Source: Danxiaibacter sp048498555 (GTDB lineage Bacteria > Bacteroidota > Bacteroidia > Chitinophagales > Chitinophagaceae). From it: a stretch of DNA of 64,000 nucleotides. The stretch spans positions 62,001 through 126,000 of the forward strand of contig JBEHXT010000006.1 of the NCBI GenBank assembly GCA_048498555.1, given 5' to 3'. Under the pieces are notes generated by a model. The model worked only from the letters and a program-made list of their open reading frames with translations, did not search any database and was not told where the DNA came from. The translations under genes and the position numbers were made by a program. This document shows, piece after piece, positions 24,849-33,814 of the stretch. Position 1 is the first letter of the stretch. Every line of letters starts with the position of its first letter.

Positions 24849-25583
24849 ATGACTCATAAGACCAAAGGCATTGTTTTACGCACAGTTAAATACGGCGAAA
24901 CCAGCATCATCGCGACGATGTATACTGAGCTTTTTGGCATCCAGAGTTATATTGTAAAGGGTGTAAGGCAATCATCTAAAAAGTCGCAGGGCAAGAGTAA
25001 CTACTTTCAACCTTCAGCTATACTTGAAATGGAAGTGTATCACAATGAGCTGAAAAACCTGCAATTTATCAAGGAGTATGAATGGGGATATTTATACCAG
25101 CATTTATTTTTCGATGTAATAAAAAATGCAGTAGCCACTTACATGGTGGAGCTGTTGCAACATAGCTTAAAGCAACCCGAAGCCAATCCCGAATTATTTT
25201 ATCTGATGGAGGATTCACTGAAGCAACTGGACAGAGGTGACTCCACACTTACCGCGAACCTTCCCTTGTACTTCACCTTGCATCTCGCCACTGAACTTGG
25301 CTTTCAATGGCAGGGCGAATACAACAAAAACACGCCTGTACTGGACCTTGAAGAGGGACAGTATGTAAATGATATTCCAGCTCATCCGTTTTACTTATCA
25401 GGTGAGCTTGCACGCATCAGTTCCGACATCAACAAGATCAATTTCTACAACGATCTCGAAACTATTCAACTGAACAGAACAGTAAGGCGGCAGTTGTTGC
25501 AATCCTTTCAACAATACATATCGCTACACGTATCTGATTTTGGAGAATTGAGAAGCCTCGCTGTGTTGCAGGAACTGTTCTGA
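24849..25583 (+). CDS. recO: DNA repair protein RecO
   Basis: A 244-residue RecO. It has the N-terminal OB fold (TKGIVLRTVKYGETSIIATMYTELFG, then SYIVKGVRQ with KSNYFQPSAIL) and a helical C-terminal half. RecO binds single-stranded DNA and, with RecR, loads RecA at gaps during homologous repair in the cytoplasm. The cysteine cluster seen in some RecO proteins is absent, as expected for Bacteroidota. The start is the ATG at 24849, directly after a TTTCTTTG motif that could be a -7 element. It is monocistronic: the GH144 gene ends 167 bases before, and a convergent terminator region follows. Confidence 0.93.
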   Translation: MTHKTKGIVLRTVKYGETSIIATMYTELFGIQSYIVKGVRQSSKKSQGKSNYFQPSAILEMEVYHNELKNLQFIKEYEWGYLYQHLFFDVIKNAVATYMVELLQHSLKQPEANPELFYLMEDSLKQLDRGDSTLTANLPLYFTLHLATELGFQWQGEYNKNTPVLDLEEGQYVNDIPAHPFYLSGELARISSDINKINFYNDLETIQLNRTVRRQLLQSFQQYISLHVSDFGELRSLAVLQELF

Positions 25584-25700
25584 TTTTTCGCTTAATGAGG
25601 TAACGACGCTGATGTTGTACGTCTAAGCCTTTTAATAGCCAGTTGCATGTAGTTTTTCTCCGGACTTTTTTGTTGTTTTACGCTTCGGCGCACCGTAGCA

Positions 25701-25744
25701 ATATCGCCGTGCTTCGTGGTGCCGCCGCGCCTCCGTGGTTCTCA
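25701..25744 (-). repeat. CCACGG...CGAAG intergenic repeat, copy right of recO
   Basis: Read on the minus strand, GAACCACGGAGGCGCGGC is followed by GGCACCACGAAG. This is the same word order as at 24693-24728, so inverted copies bracket recO. Confidence 0.5.
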
Positions 25745-25748
25745 AAAC

Positions 25749-25776
25749 AAAAAACTCCCGCCATGAATAGCGGGAG
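25749..25776 (-). terminator. Intrinsic terminator of the beta-helix lipoprotein operon
   Basis: On the minus strand, CTCCCGC and GCGGGAG form a 7-bp GC stem with an 8-base loop, followed by six T (25754-25749). It lies about 60 bases beyond the lipoprotein stop codon. Confidence 0.75.
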
Positions 25777-25785
25777 AAAATTAAC

Positions 25786-25822
25786 AAAAAAGTACCTCTT
25801 TATTAATGCAGGGTACTTTTTT
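25786..25822. terminator. Bidirectional hairpin terminator
   Basis: AAAAAAGTACC at 25786-25796 pairs perfectly with GGTACTTTTTT at 25812-25822 around a 15-base loop. The A/T ends give a T run on either strand, so it can act for recO and for the opposing operon. Confidence 0.65.
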
Positions 25823-25834
25823 ATTGTTTTAAAA

Positions 25835-27226
25835 CTACTTACCCCAAACAGCCCATTTAGCAGTCCAGTCGTTAGATGCATCTAAAGCTCCAACGTAAGA
25901 AGTTTTATCGAAGAATGCATTATCCAATCCACCGAAATCAAACTTACCCGCAGTTGCTAAGGCTGGTGAGCCAGTAGCAGGTCTAATGTTTGGAGCGGCG
26001 TTGTTATAAGGATCAGTCAATTTAATATCAGCACCATTTGCATAGTAAACGCTCTTGTCGTTACCAGTTACTTTTGCCGCAAGGCTAGCTGAATCATATA
26101 ATTTAGGGCTGCCTACCAGTTTATCAACCTGGAAAGGTTTGCCATAAGCGTTCAGGAAGCTGTTGTAGAATCTGCTAATATCTTGTTTGTAATAAGAAGC
26201 AGTAGAATCATCATCGATATCTAAGCCTGCTTTCTGGCCACCCATTACGATTGAGTTAGCAAGAACAAATTTAGAACCTCTTCTCCAACGCATACCGTAA
26301 CCGTAGTCAGGGCTAACACCAGCACCGTTGTTAGGGCCAACAGCAGTGAAGTTTGATAAGATAGGTGAAGTAATAGGCGCTTTTGTCCACAAGAAACCGT
26401 TTGAAGGGTTAACGTTATCTACTTCAAAGTTGTTAGAGATATCGCCGGTAGTTCCTTTGTTATCAGTGAACTTAGGATCTTTGATAGAGATAGCGTACTG
26501 GATCATACCTCTGTAACCGTCGTCCATATCAAAGTCATCATCAGCACAGTTGTAAGCAATAAGGTGTTTACAGTTAACGGTGCCACCGAAGAATTCGAAA
26601 GCATCATCCAATCCACGTACAACCTGTACATAATCGATAGTTGTACCAGAACCTACAGCGTAAAGAGAAAGGCCGTTGATCTCATCACCCGGGTTTACCG
26701 CTTTACCAGCATATTCAATTCTAACATATTTCATTACACCAGAATTGTCAGCATCATTTGTTCCTCCAAATACGCTGAACTGAGCATCAACACCACCTTC
26801 AATTACTGTATGGTTAGTGTTGCCTTTTGCCTGACCTACAAGTACCACACCACCTAAATCACCAGGTTGAGGACTTGTTTCGTTTGAAGTAAACACGATA
26901 GGCTCATCAGCTGTACCCTGCGCCATAATCTTAGCTGTTCTGTAGATAACCAATACACCAGCAGAGTCTTTGCTAGAAACGATCTTTGTTCCTGGATCTA
27001 TTGTGATAGTTGCATTGTTCGTTACATAGACATAACCGCGTAAGCGATAAGTTTTGTCTTTTGTCCAGTGCTGATCAGATGTGATGATCCCACGAACATC
27101 AAGATTTTTAGCTGTGTCCACAGGAGTTGGTGGTGTTGGGCCCGGATCAGGCTGGCTGTCACTTTTCTTACATGCTGTACCGGCAATAAGGGCGCCAAGT
27201 ACAAGTGTAAAAGCAATTCTTTTCAT
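25835..27226 (-). CDS. Beta-helix cell-surface lipoprotein paired with a TonB receptor
   Basis: A 463-residue lipoprotein. The signal ends IAGTAC, lipid on Cys19, followed by a proline-rich linker (PDPGPTPPTP). The rest is built of short turns typical of a right-handed parallel beta-helix: GYVYVTNNATITIDPGTKI, then KYVRIEYAGKA, IDYVQVVRGLDDAFEFFGG and acidic turns such as ADDDFDMDDGYRG that may bind calcium. No catalytic motif is evident. It lies 81 bases downstream of a TonB-dependent receptor on the same strand; this pairing recurs in Bacteroidota, so the lipoprotein probably presents a ligand to the receptor. The ligand is unknown. Confidence 0.78.
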   Translation of the reverse strand: MKRIAFTLVLGALIAGTACKKSDSQPDPGPTPPTPVDTAKNLDVRGIITSDQHWTKDKTYRLRGYVYVTNNATITIDPGTKIVSSKDSAGVLVIYRTAKIMAQGTADEPIVFTSNETSPQPGDLGGVVLVGQAKGNTNHTVIEGGVDAQFSVFGGTNDADNSGVMKYVRIEYAGKAVNPGDEINGLSLYAVGSGTTIDYVQVVRGLDDAFEFFGGTVNCKHLIAYNCADDDFDMDDGYRGMIQYAISIKDPKFTDNKGTTGDISNNFEVDNVNPSNGFLWTKAPITSPILSNFTAVGPNNGAGVSPDYGYGMRWRRGSKFVLANSIVMGGQKAGLDIDDDSTASYYKQDISRFYNSFLNAYGKPFQVDKLVGSPKLYDSASLAAKVTGNDKSVYYANGADIKLTDPYNNAAPNIRPATGSPALATAGKFDFGGLDNAFFDKTSYVGALDASNDWTAKWAVWGK

Positions 27227-27307
27227 AGTGTGTTTTGTAAATTATTAATTTCCGGCAAAACTATCCGCACCGTATTAACGGCATGTTACGCACGTATTAC
27301 CAAATCA

Positions 27308-30103
27308 TTATCTGCCAAAATTGTAACGAATGGCAAGTGTTGATGTAGTGCCGTATTTATACGCGTAAATAATTTTGTCTGTTGCTGGATTATAACCTGT
27401 ATTTGAAGTACCTGATTCAAATTTGTAATACCATTGATTGGCTTGAGCCAGAAGGTCACTTATAGTAAGTTTAATCTCTAGCTTGCTGCCATAGAATTTC
27501 TTTGTTAACTGAAGATCTATTACATCTCTTGGCTTCTCAAAGATATTCTTGCCGGCATCGCTAACAGCTCTGAAACGAAGCCTTGGCCCAATCCTGTTAT
27601 ACAATGCATTTACAATAAAGTCATCATTTTTCGTGCTATAAGTGATACCACCGTTTACCAGGTAAGGAGATTGCCCTTGCAACGGACTGTTAACCGTCAT
27701 CGTTTTAAATTGAACTGAACCTCTGATGTATGCCGCGTTTGCATAGAACGTTAAATGATCAAAGAAATCATTGCCAATAAAATCAAGTTTTTTTCTTAAC
27801 TCCAGTTCAGTACCATATATGTATGCATTATTAGCATTGGCATAAGAAAGCACATCGTTACCCTGGTTGGTTTGCTCGATAGGCTTATCAAAATATTTAT
27901 AGAATGCACTTATTGAAACGATGTCTCCTGCAGAAGGGAACCACTCATATCTTAAGTCCGCATTTGTATTTTTTGAACGAACAAGATTTGGATTACCGGT
28001 AACAGAAAGGTTATTATCATAATCATACACACTGTAAGATGCAAGCTCACGGAACTCAGGACGGTTCACAGCCTGTGAGGCAGCCAATCTAAAGTTAGAT
28101 TTCCCGTTTAATGCATAGGTCAGCAAAAATGACGGCAATACGTCAAAATTGCTCACATTAACATCGGCCTTGTTTAAAGCCATCAGCTTTTGTGAATAGT
28201 TTTCAACGCGTGCGCCCCATGTTAATTTAACCCTGTCAGAAAATTTATTATCCAACATTACATAACCTGCATTCAACAATGCATGTGCATCATAGTCTGT
28301 TGAGTTTGTACCAATGTTAGCGACTGTAAGATTGTATTTCTCGATATTCTCAGGACTAAAAATATTATTGAACGTAGTTGACTTTGTTTCGTCAATCTTT
28401 ACATTGGTTGTGAAGCCGGCATAACCTAATGCATCTACTTCAACATTTCTATCGCGGTAGTAATTAGAAGTACCTATTTTCAGTTTTTGTGTTTGATCCA
28501 GCCACCTGAACTGCTTGGTAACATTTACGTTTGCGCCATAGATATACTCCTGCAGGTATGAATACACGCGGCCCGCATTACGGATCTCAGGAGAGTTTTC
28601 GTTAGAAAGGCTTAAGTAATAATTATCATTGATTCCTTCAGGCGACCTGAAAGCAAGAATGCGCTGATCAGGCTGCCACCTGTAAGTGTAACCGAATGAG
28701 CCGTTCCAGTCTAACGTCCAGCTGTTATTAAGGCTATGTGTACCTTCCACTGATGAATTCAGGATACCGTTTCCTGTTGCTTCGCTATTGTTACTTTTAA
28801 TATAGAATGGATCAAAATTGAGTTTGTTTGTTCCGCTGCGAATACCCGCGGTCTTAACAAAATCATTATTAAACAGGTTCTTGAAAGAAATTTTGCTACG
28901 GCCGTATGCATAAGTAAGATTCAACAATGCTGATAAGTTATTTCTTACATCATAGTTGTTGGTATTGTACTGATAAGTATAATCTTTATCAGCCTGCGTT
29001 TGGTAATCTGTCCTTACCCTTTCAGAAACTCTTCTGCCTTCATTGTAGCTGATAGCATAGATATAACCAAGTTTTTTGTTGTCCTTCAAAATTTTGGTAT
29101 CGCCCCCGGTATAGGAGAACCCGAAATTTGGAAGGCTTTGATAAGCCGCTTCAGTACCAAATGTATTCGGGAACTGTTGTGTAATGGCATTCTTTTGGCC
29201 GTTTGGAAGATTGATAAAGCTTGCGCCCCTATGCTTATAATAAGAATTGGGGATCAGGCGGCTATCATCAAAGAAACCGAGCCAATCCAGAGAGCCCTTC
29301 GGATAACTGTTGTAAAAATTTTTGAAGGTAGTCAACGAGTTTACCCCAATTGAAACTGACAGCTCACTAATAGGCTTTGAAGGATAATCCTTGGTAGTTA
29401 TTTTAATGGCACCACCAGAGAAATCGCCTGGCAAATCAGGCAACGGTGATTTATAGATAACAAGATTGTCAATTAGTGAAGAAGGAATAATATCGAAAGA
29501 AAAAGCTTTCTTATCAGGCTCAGTGCTGGGCAATATTGAATTGTTCAATAATGCAACATTGTACCTTTCATTCAAGCCTCTGATTACAACAAACTTATTA
29601 TCCTGAACAGAGGCACCACTTACACGTTTCAACACTTCACCAGTGCTTTTATCAGGAGAGCGTTTAATAATTTCAGATGAAATACCATCAGAAATAGACG
29701 AGCTGTTTTTTTGCGCCAGGTATAAAGAGGCCGCTGTTTCTTTTCTTGCGCTGGAGGTAACAACTACTGCTTGCAACTGATTGTTGCTTCTTTTGAGTAA
29801 GATGTCGCCTAATGTACCAGACTTTATATTGTCCTGGCTTATGTCATTAATTGCCTTAGTCGAGTATCCAATGCTGGATACCGTTAATGTGTAATTCTTC
29901 CCTTGCTCTATATTAATAAAGAACCTTCCCTCTACATCTGTCCGAACACCTTTTTTGGTTTCTGTAACTACAATGGATGCGCCAACAACTGGTGAGCCAT
30001 TTTCTTCATCAACTACTTTACCAGATAGCCGCAGGGCCTGTGCAGATAATTGCGTAACACTCAATAACAATACAATAAGGGGTATCAACCGGATATTTCT
30101 CAC
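27308..30103 (-). CDS. TonB-dependent outer membrane receptor with carboxypeptidase-like N-terminal domain
   Basis: A 931-residue outer-membrane transporter. Its signal peptide ends QLSAQA (about 24). A carboxypeptidase-regulatory-like domain at about 28-105 (GKVVDEENGSPVVGASIVV) replaces the STN domain of SusC. The TonB-contact segment is around LQAVVVTSSARKE. The plug reads VLKRVSGASVQDNKFVVIRGLNERYN and ends near GDFSGGAIKITT, and the barrel runs to a C-terminal phenylalanine region (LAIRYNFGR). It is not a SusC-type protein and has no SusD beside it. The next gene on the strand is a beta-helix lipoprotein. The substrate is unknown. Confidence 0.9.
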   Translation of the reverse strand: MRNIRLIPLIVLLLSVTQLSAQALRLSGKVVDEENGSPVVGASIVVTETKKGVRTDVEGRFFINIEQGKNYTLTVSSIGYSTKAINDISQDNIKSGTLGDILLKRSNNQLQAVVVTSSARKETAASLYLAQKNSSSISDGISSEIIKRSPDKSTGEVLKRVSGASVQDNKFVVIRGLNERYNVALLNNSILPSTEPDKKAFSFDIIPSSLIDNLVIYKSPLPDLPGDFSGGAIKITTKDYPSKPISELSVSIGVNSLTTFKNFYNSYPKGSLDWLGFFDDSRLIPNSYYKHRGASFINLPNGQKNAITQQFPNTFGTEAAYQSLPNFGFSYTGGDTKILKDNKKLGYIYAISYNEGRRVSERVRTDYQTQADKDYTYQYNTNNYDVRNNLSALLNLTYAYGRSKISFKNLFNNDFVKTAGIRSGTNKLNFDPFYIKSNNSEATGNGILNSSVEGTHSLNNSWTLDWNGSFGYTYRWQPDQRILAFRSPEGINDNYYLSLSNENSPEIRNAGRVYSYLQEYIYGANVNVTKQFRWLDQTQKLKIGTSNYYRDRNVEVDALGYAGFTTNVKIDETKSTTFNNIFSPENIEKYNLTVANIGTNSTDYDAHALLNAGYVMLDNKFSDRVKLTWGARVENYSQKLMALNKADVNVSNFDVLPSFLLTYALNGKSNFRLAASQAVNRPEFRELASYSVYDYDNNLSVTGNPNLVRSKNTNADLRYEWFPSAGDIVSISAFYKYFDKPIEQTNQGNDVLSYANANNAYIYGTELELRKKLDFIGNDFFDHLTFYANAAYIRGSVQFKTMTVNSPLQGQSPYLVNGGITYSTKNDDFIVNALYNRIGPRLRFRAVSDAGKNIFEKPRDVIDLQLTKKFYGSKLEIKLTISDLLAQANQWYYKFESGTSNTGYNPATDKIIYAYKYGTTSTLAIRYNFGR

Positions 30104-30203
30104 GTAAAAATTTTGGGGCGAAATTCCTGTTGTTGTATTACCGAATTGTTAACCGGAAATTAACTGTATGTTATGAAGTGGGATGGAAGATTTGAGATTT
30201 GAG

Positions 30204-30221
30204 ATTGACTGTTTAGTTTTT
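30204..30221 (+). repeat. 18-bp direct repeat, left copy
   Basis: ATTGACTGTTTAGTTTTT, identical to 30592-30609. The two copies bracket 370 bases that include the nested palindrome. Confidence 0.7.
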
Positions 30222-30361
30222 TATTTTCTTTATTGCAGATGAATTGTAACAATTTTTCGAAGTCTGAGATCATTGTTGTTCAACTAACATTGTTAAAAGG
30301 AAAGTTTGTTCGAATGATAACGTTATCGAGGTTTACTTTTATAAGGAGTATTAGATCGCAC

Positions 30362-30505
30362 AATCCCGGAGGGATGAAATTATTATAGCAAAAGAAGGAA
30401 ACTATGCCATTAAGCCCCAGAGGGGTGATATTTTATCATGTCACCCCTCTGGGGTTTAAATACGGATGCATATGTCATCTATAATAATTTCATCCCTCCG
30501 GGATT
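30362..30505. repeat. 144-bp nested perfect palindrome
   Basis: The outer arms are 27 bases each (30362-30388 and 30479-30505), perfectly complementary and starting AATCCCGGAGGGATGAAATT. The inner arms are 14 bases each (30415-30428 and 30441-30454), CCCCAGAGGGGTGA and its complement, around a 12-base loop. Degenerate versions of both blocks occur near 46484-46545. There is no coding capacity. It looks like a non-autonomous palindromic element. Confidence 0.85.
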
Positions 30506-30591
30506 AGTCTAAAGGAAGCTTATCTGTAACTATTGTAGGAAAGAATAATGACTCAATTCGTTGCGGTTTAGTCGGGCAATAATAATTCGAT

Positions 30592-30609
30592 ATTGACTGT
30601 TTAGTTTTT
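30592..30609 (+). repeat. 18-bp direct repeat, right copy
   Basis: Identical to 30204-30221. It lies 61 bases downstream of the mqo stop codon, read in mqo orientation. Confidence 0.7.
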
Positions 30610-30669
30610 GACTTCCTGATTCAATTTGCAAATCCAACCAGGAACATCTCAAATTTCAAATCTCGAATC

Positions 30670-32205
30670 TCAAATAATATCCTTTACTTCTTCTGGCACT
30701 TCTTCAGTTTTAAGTGCAAGCATTTGGCTTGTCCAGTTGCGGATGTCGCTACAGAGTTTTTCATTTTTAGCAAGCGATTGGCCGTAAGATGGAATCATCT
30801 CTTTCAATTTCGCCAGCCATCCATCACTATTGATTCTTTCAGGAAAACAACGCTTTAATAAATCAAGCATAATAGAAACCGCAGTTGAAGCTCCCGGAGA
30901 TGCACCCAACAATGCAGCGATCGTTCCATCAGAAGAACTAACTACTTCGGTACCAAATTCAAGAACACCGCCTTCTTCTTCATCTTTCTTAATTACCTGT
31001 ACGCGCTGGCCGGCAATCTCCAGGTGCCAGTCTTCCATTTTGGCTTCCGGATAAAATTCCTGCAAAGCGGCAAGCCTGTCTTCGGGCGATTGACGAACCT
31101 GTTCAATTAAATAACGGGTGAGCGGTATATTATGAATGCCTGCTCCAAGCATTGCCTTTAAGTTACTAAACTTGATGGATTTGATCAGATCGAAGAAAGA
31201 ACCATTCTTTAAAAACTTAGTAGAAAATCCTGCATAAGGCCCGAACAGCAAGGCTTTTCGGCCATTGATGATGCGTGTATCCAAATGCGGAACAGACATT
31301 GGCGGCGCACCTACTGAAGCTTTTCCGTAAACTTTGGCGTGGTGTTGTTCTATCACGTCCACATTAGAGCATTTGAGCCATTGCCCGCTAACCGGGAACC
31401 CACCAAAGCCCTTGCCTTCCGGAATGCCGGCCTTAAGCAGTAGTGGCAGTGATCCACCTCCTGCCCCAATAAATACAAACCGGCCTTGCACAACACGTTT
31501 GTGCCCGGTAGATGTGTCTTTTACCTTAACACACCACTGGCCGTTCTTTGAGCGATAAATATCTTTTACATCGTGATTGAAGTGCAGCGTAAAGCCACCT
31601 TTCTTTTTAAGCTGATGGAAAAGCATTCGTGTAAGGTTTCCGAAGTTAACATCGGTTCCCATTTCCATGCAGGTTGCCGCAAGCCGTTCATCATCATTTC
31701 TTCCTTCCATCATTAGTGGAATCCATTTTTTCAGCCTTTCATGGTCTTCCGTGTAAACCATCCCTTTAAAAAGATGGCATTTTGTGAGTGCCTTATACCG
31801 TTTATGCAGGTATTCAATATTTTTTTCGCCCCACACAAAGCTCATGTGTGGAATATTTTGGATAAAATCTCCCGGTGTGGCAATCATTTTCTTTTGCACG
31901 AGGTATGACCAAAACTGGCGGGAGACCTCAAAAGCTTCTGCTATTTTAACCGCTTTGGAAGTATCAATGCTTCCATCTTCTTTCTCAGGTGTGTAATTTA
32001 ATTCACAGAAGGCAGAATGCCCTGTACCAGCGTTGTTCCATGCATCTGAGCTTTCTGCCGCTGCTACATCCAACCGTTCAAAAACATCAATTTTAATCTC
32101 CGGCTCCAGCTCCTTGGCCAGCATAGCCAGGGTAGCGCTCATTATTCCTGCGCCTATCAGGATTATTTGCGGCGCTATTTTTGCGGAATTGTCAGCTGTG
32201 TCCAT
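30670..32205 (-). CDS. mqo: Malate:quinone oxidoreductase
   Basis: A 511-residue FAD enzyme on the inner face of the membrane. It oxidises malate to oxaloacetate and passes electrons to the quinone pool, replacing or supplementing NAD-dependent malate dehydrogenase in the citric acid cycle. The dinucleotide-binding start is ILIGAGIMSATLAMLAKELE, followed by FERLDVAAAESSDAWNNAGT and GHSAFCELNYTP, both diagnostic of Mqo. Further landmarks are FVFIGAGGGSLPLL, SGQWLKCS and LLGASPGAST near the end. Length matches the family. The stop codon and the bases just beyond it lie inside a GATTTGA-word repeat (to about 30645), so the gene end abuts an intergenic repeat. It is monocistronic and divergent from the kinase genes. 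Confidence 0.95.
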   Translation of the reverse strand: MDTADNSAKIAPQIILIGAGIMSATLAMLAKELEPEIKIDVFERLDVAAAESSDAWNNAGTGHSAFCELNYTPEKEDGSIDTSKAVKIAEAFEVSRQFWSYLVQKKMIATPGDFIQNIPHMSFVWGEKNIEYLHKRYKALTKCHLFKGMVYTEDHERLKKWIPLMMEGRNDDERLAATCMEMGTDVNFGNLTRMLFHQLKKKGGFTLHFNHDVKDIYRSKNGQWCVKVKDTSTGHKRVVQGRFVFIGAGGGSLPLLLKAGIPEGKGFGGFPVSGQWLKCSNVDVIEQHHAKVYGKASVGAPPMSVPHLDTRIINGRKALLFGPYAGFSTKFLKNGSFFDLIKSIKFSNLKAMLGAGIHNIPLTRYLIEQVRQSPEDRLAALQEFYPEAKMEDWHLEIAGQRVQVIKKDEEEGGVLEFGTEVVSSSDGTIAALLGASPGASTAVSIMLDLLKRCFPERINSDGWLAKLKEMIPSYGQSLAKNEKLCSDIRNWTSQMLALKTEEVPEEVKDII

Positions 32206-32326
32206 AATTATTTAAAAGACAGCTAAAACCAAGCCATGGTTGGCTACGCTGCTTATATCTAAAAAATCAATAATTTATTAAAATAAAAATTAATTTGCGT
32301 TGCATCGCTAACCTTTATACTGACCG

Positions 32327-33808
32327 ATGATACTCATTGTTGACGATAAACAAGAAAACATATTTTCCTTAAAATCTATCCTGGCATTACACAACTTTCC
32401 ATCAGATACGGCATTAAGTGGTGAAGAAGCGCTGAAAAAAGTTCTTAAAAATCAATATGCACTTATCATTCTGGACGTTCAAATGCCCGGCATGGATGGT
32501 TTTGAGGTTGCTGAGACCATTTCCGGCTATAGTAAATCAAAGGATATCCCCATTATTTTCCTTTCTGCAGTTAATACTGATAAAAAATTTATAGCTAAAG
32601 GTTACTCTTCCGGCGGTATAGATTATATAGTAAAACCTATAGATCCAGATATATTGCTGCTTAAAGTAAAAACCTTTTACCGGCTGTATGAGCAAAAGCG
32701 CCAGTTGAATGATATGCAGAACAACCTGCGTGAGGAAATTGAATTCAGGAAACGGGCCGAATTGGAGATCAATGAAAAAGCGATGGAAATGAAATCCATC
32801 CTTGAATCAATACCTCAAATAGCATTCACCACAAAATCTGACGGTTCTATTGAATATAACAATAGCCAATGGCTCAACTACGCAGTTTCAGAAAAAGAAT
32901 TTCCCGTCGCACATCCTGATGATGGAAACATTCAGTATGAAATAGAGCGAACAGTTAAAAGCGGCAGGCCGCTTGAAATGGAAGTCCGTGTAAAAATGCG
33001 CGATAAAAATGATTACCGCTATCATTTATTAAGAGTGCTGCCCGTAAAGGAAGCGGATCATATTGTAAAGTGGGTAGGAACCTTTACAGACATTGAGGAC
33101 CAAAAACAGGCCGTTAAGAAAAAAGATGAATTTATTAGTATAGCCAGCCACGAACTTAAAACGCCTTTAACGAGCATTAAGGGATATGTGCAATTGCTTG
33201 AACAGAGCATGGATGGCAACAGCACGGCCAAAACATATATAGACCGCACGCTGAATCAAATTAAAAAATTGAACAATCTTGTGGTTGACCTGCTGGATAT
33301 TTCAAAAATTGAAAGTGGCAAGCTCAAATACAACATGCAGGAGTTCAATTGTGAAAACATGCTGGTGAATGCGATTGAAATGATGCGGCAAACACATCCC
33401 GATTATCACATTCATCGCAGGGGTAATGCAAACATTCAAATTTACGGGGACGAAATGCGGCTTGAACAGGTTGTTCTCAACCTTCTCGCAAATGCGGTTA
33501 AGTATTCCCCGGTAAACAAAGAGATCCTTGTTGAAGTAACTTCTACAAAAAGAGAAATCAAGGTTTGCATACAAGATCATGGCATTGGCATTTCAGACGA
33601 AGACCAGGAAAATATTTTTAAAAAATTTTACAGGGTGGAAAAAACTGTTGGCAATTTCCAGGGCCTTGGCATCGGGTTATATATATGTGCCGAAATACTG
33701 GAAAGGCATCATTTTGAATACGGTGTTGAAAGCAAGCCTGATGAAGGTTCATCTTTCCATTTCACCATTCCTTTACACAATTACCTGGCAGGAAAAACAC
33801 AAGACTAA
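32327..33808 (+). CDS. Response regulator-histidine kinase fusion (REC-PAS-HisKA-HATPase)
   Basis: A 493-residue cytoplasmic kinase with an N-terminal receiver, the reverse of the usual hybrid order. The receiver has acidic residues DD6-7, the phosphoacceptor Asp50 (ILDVQMPGMDGFE) and a lysine in YIVKPID. A coiled coil (120-150) leads to a PAS domain (155-260). The HisKA domain has the phosphorylated His275 in SIASHELKTPLTSI, and the ATPase has N (LLANAVKYSP), DHGIGI and GLGIGLYI boxes. There is no membrane segment. The next hybrid kinase starts 6 bases later, so they are co-expressed and the receiver probably takes phosphate from that partner. The signal is unknown. Confidence 0.93.
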   Translation: MILIVDDKQENIFSLKSILALHNFPSDTALSGEEALKKVLKNQYALIILDVQMPGMDGFEVAETISGYSKSKDIPIIFLSAVNTDKKFIAKGYSSGGIDYIVKPIDPDILLLKVKTFYRLYEQKRQLNDMQNNLREEIEFRKRAELEINEKAMEMKSILESIPQIAFTTKSDGSIEYNNSQWLNYAVSEKEFPVAHPDDGNIQYEIERTVKSGRPLEMEVRVKMRDKNDYRYHLLRVLPVKEADHIVKWVGTFTDIEDQKQAVKKKDEFISIASHELKTPLTSIKGYVQLLEQSMDGNSTAKTYIDRTLNQIKKLNNLVVDLLDISKIESGKLKYNMQEFNCENMLVNAIEMMRQTHPDYHIHRRGNANIQIYGDEMRLEQVVLNLLANAVKYSPVNKEILVEVTSTKREIKVCIQDHGIGISDEDQENIFKKFYRVEKTVGNFQGLGIGLYICAEILERHHFEYGVESKPDEGSSFHFTIPLHNYLAGKTQD

Positions 33809-33814
33809 TACACT

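Larger units (their letters stand above)
30104..30669. other. Intergenic region built of repeats between two minus-strand genes
   Basis: This 566-base stretch has no gene. It contains the nested palindrome at 30362-30505, an 18-bp direct repeat (30204-30221 and 30592-30609) on both sides of it, and degenerate GATTTGA words in opposite orientation at about 30189-30207 and 30645-30676. The TonB receptor promoter should also lie near its left end. Confidence 0.6.
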
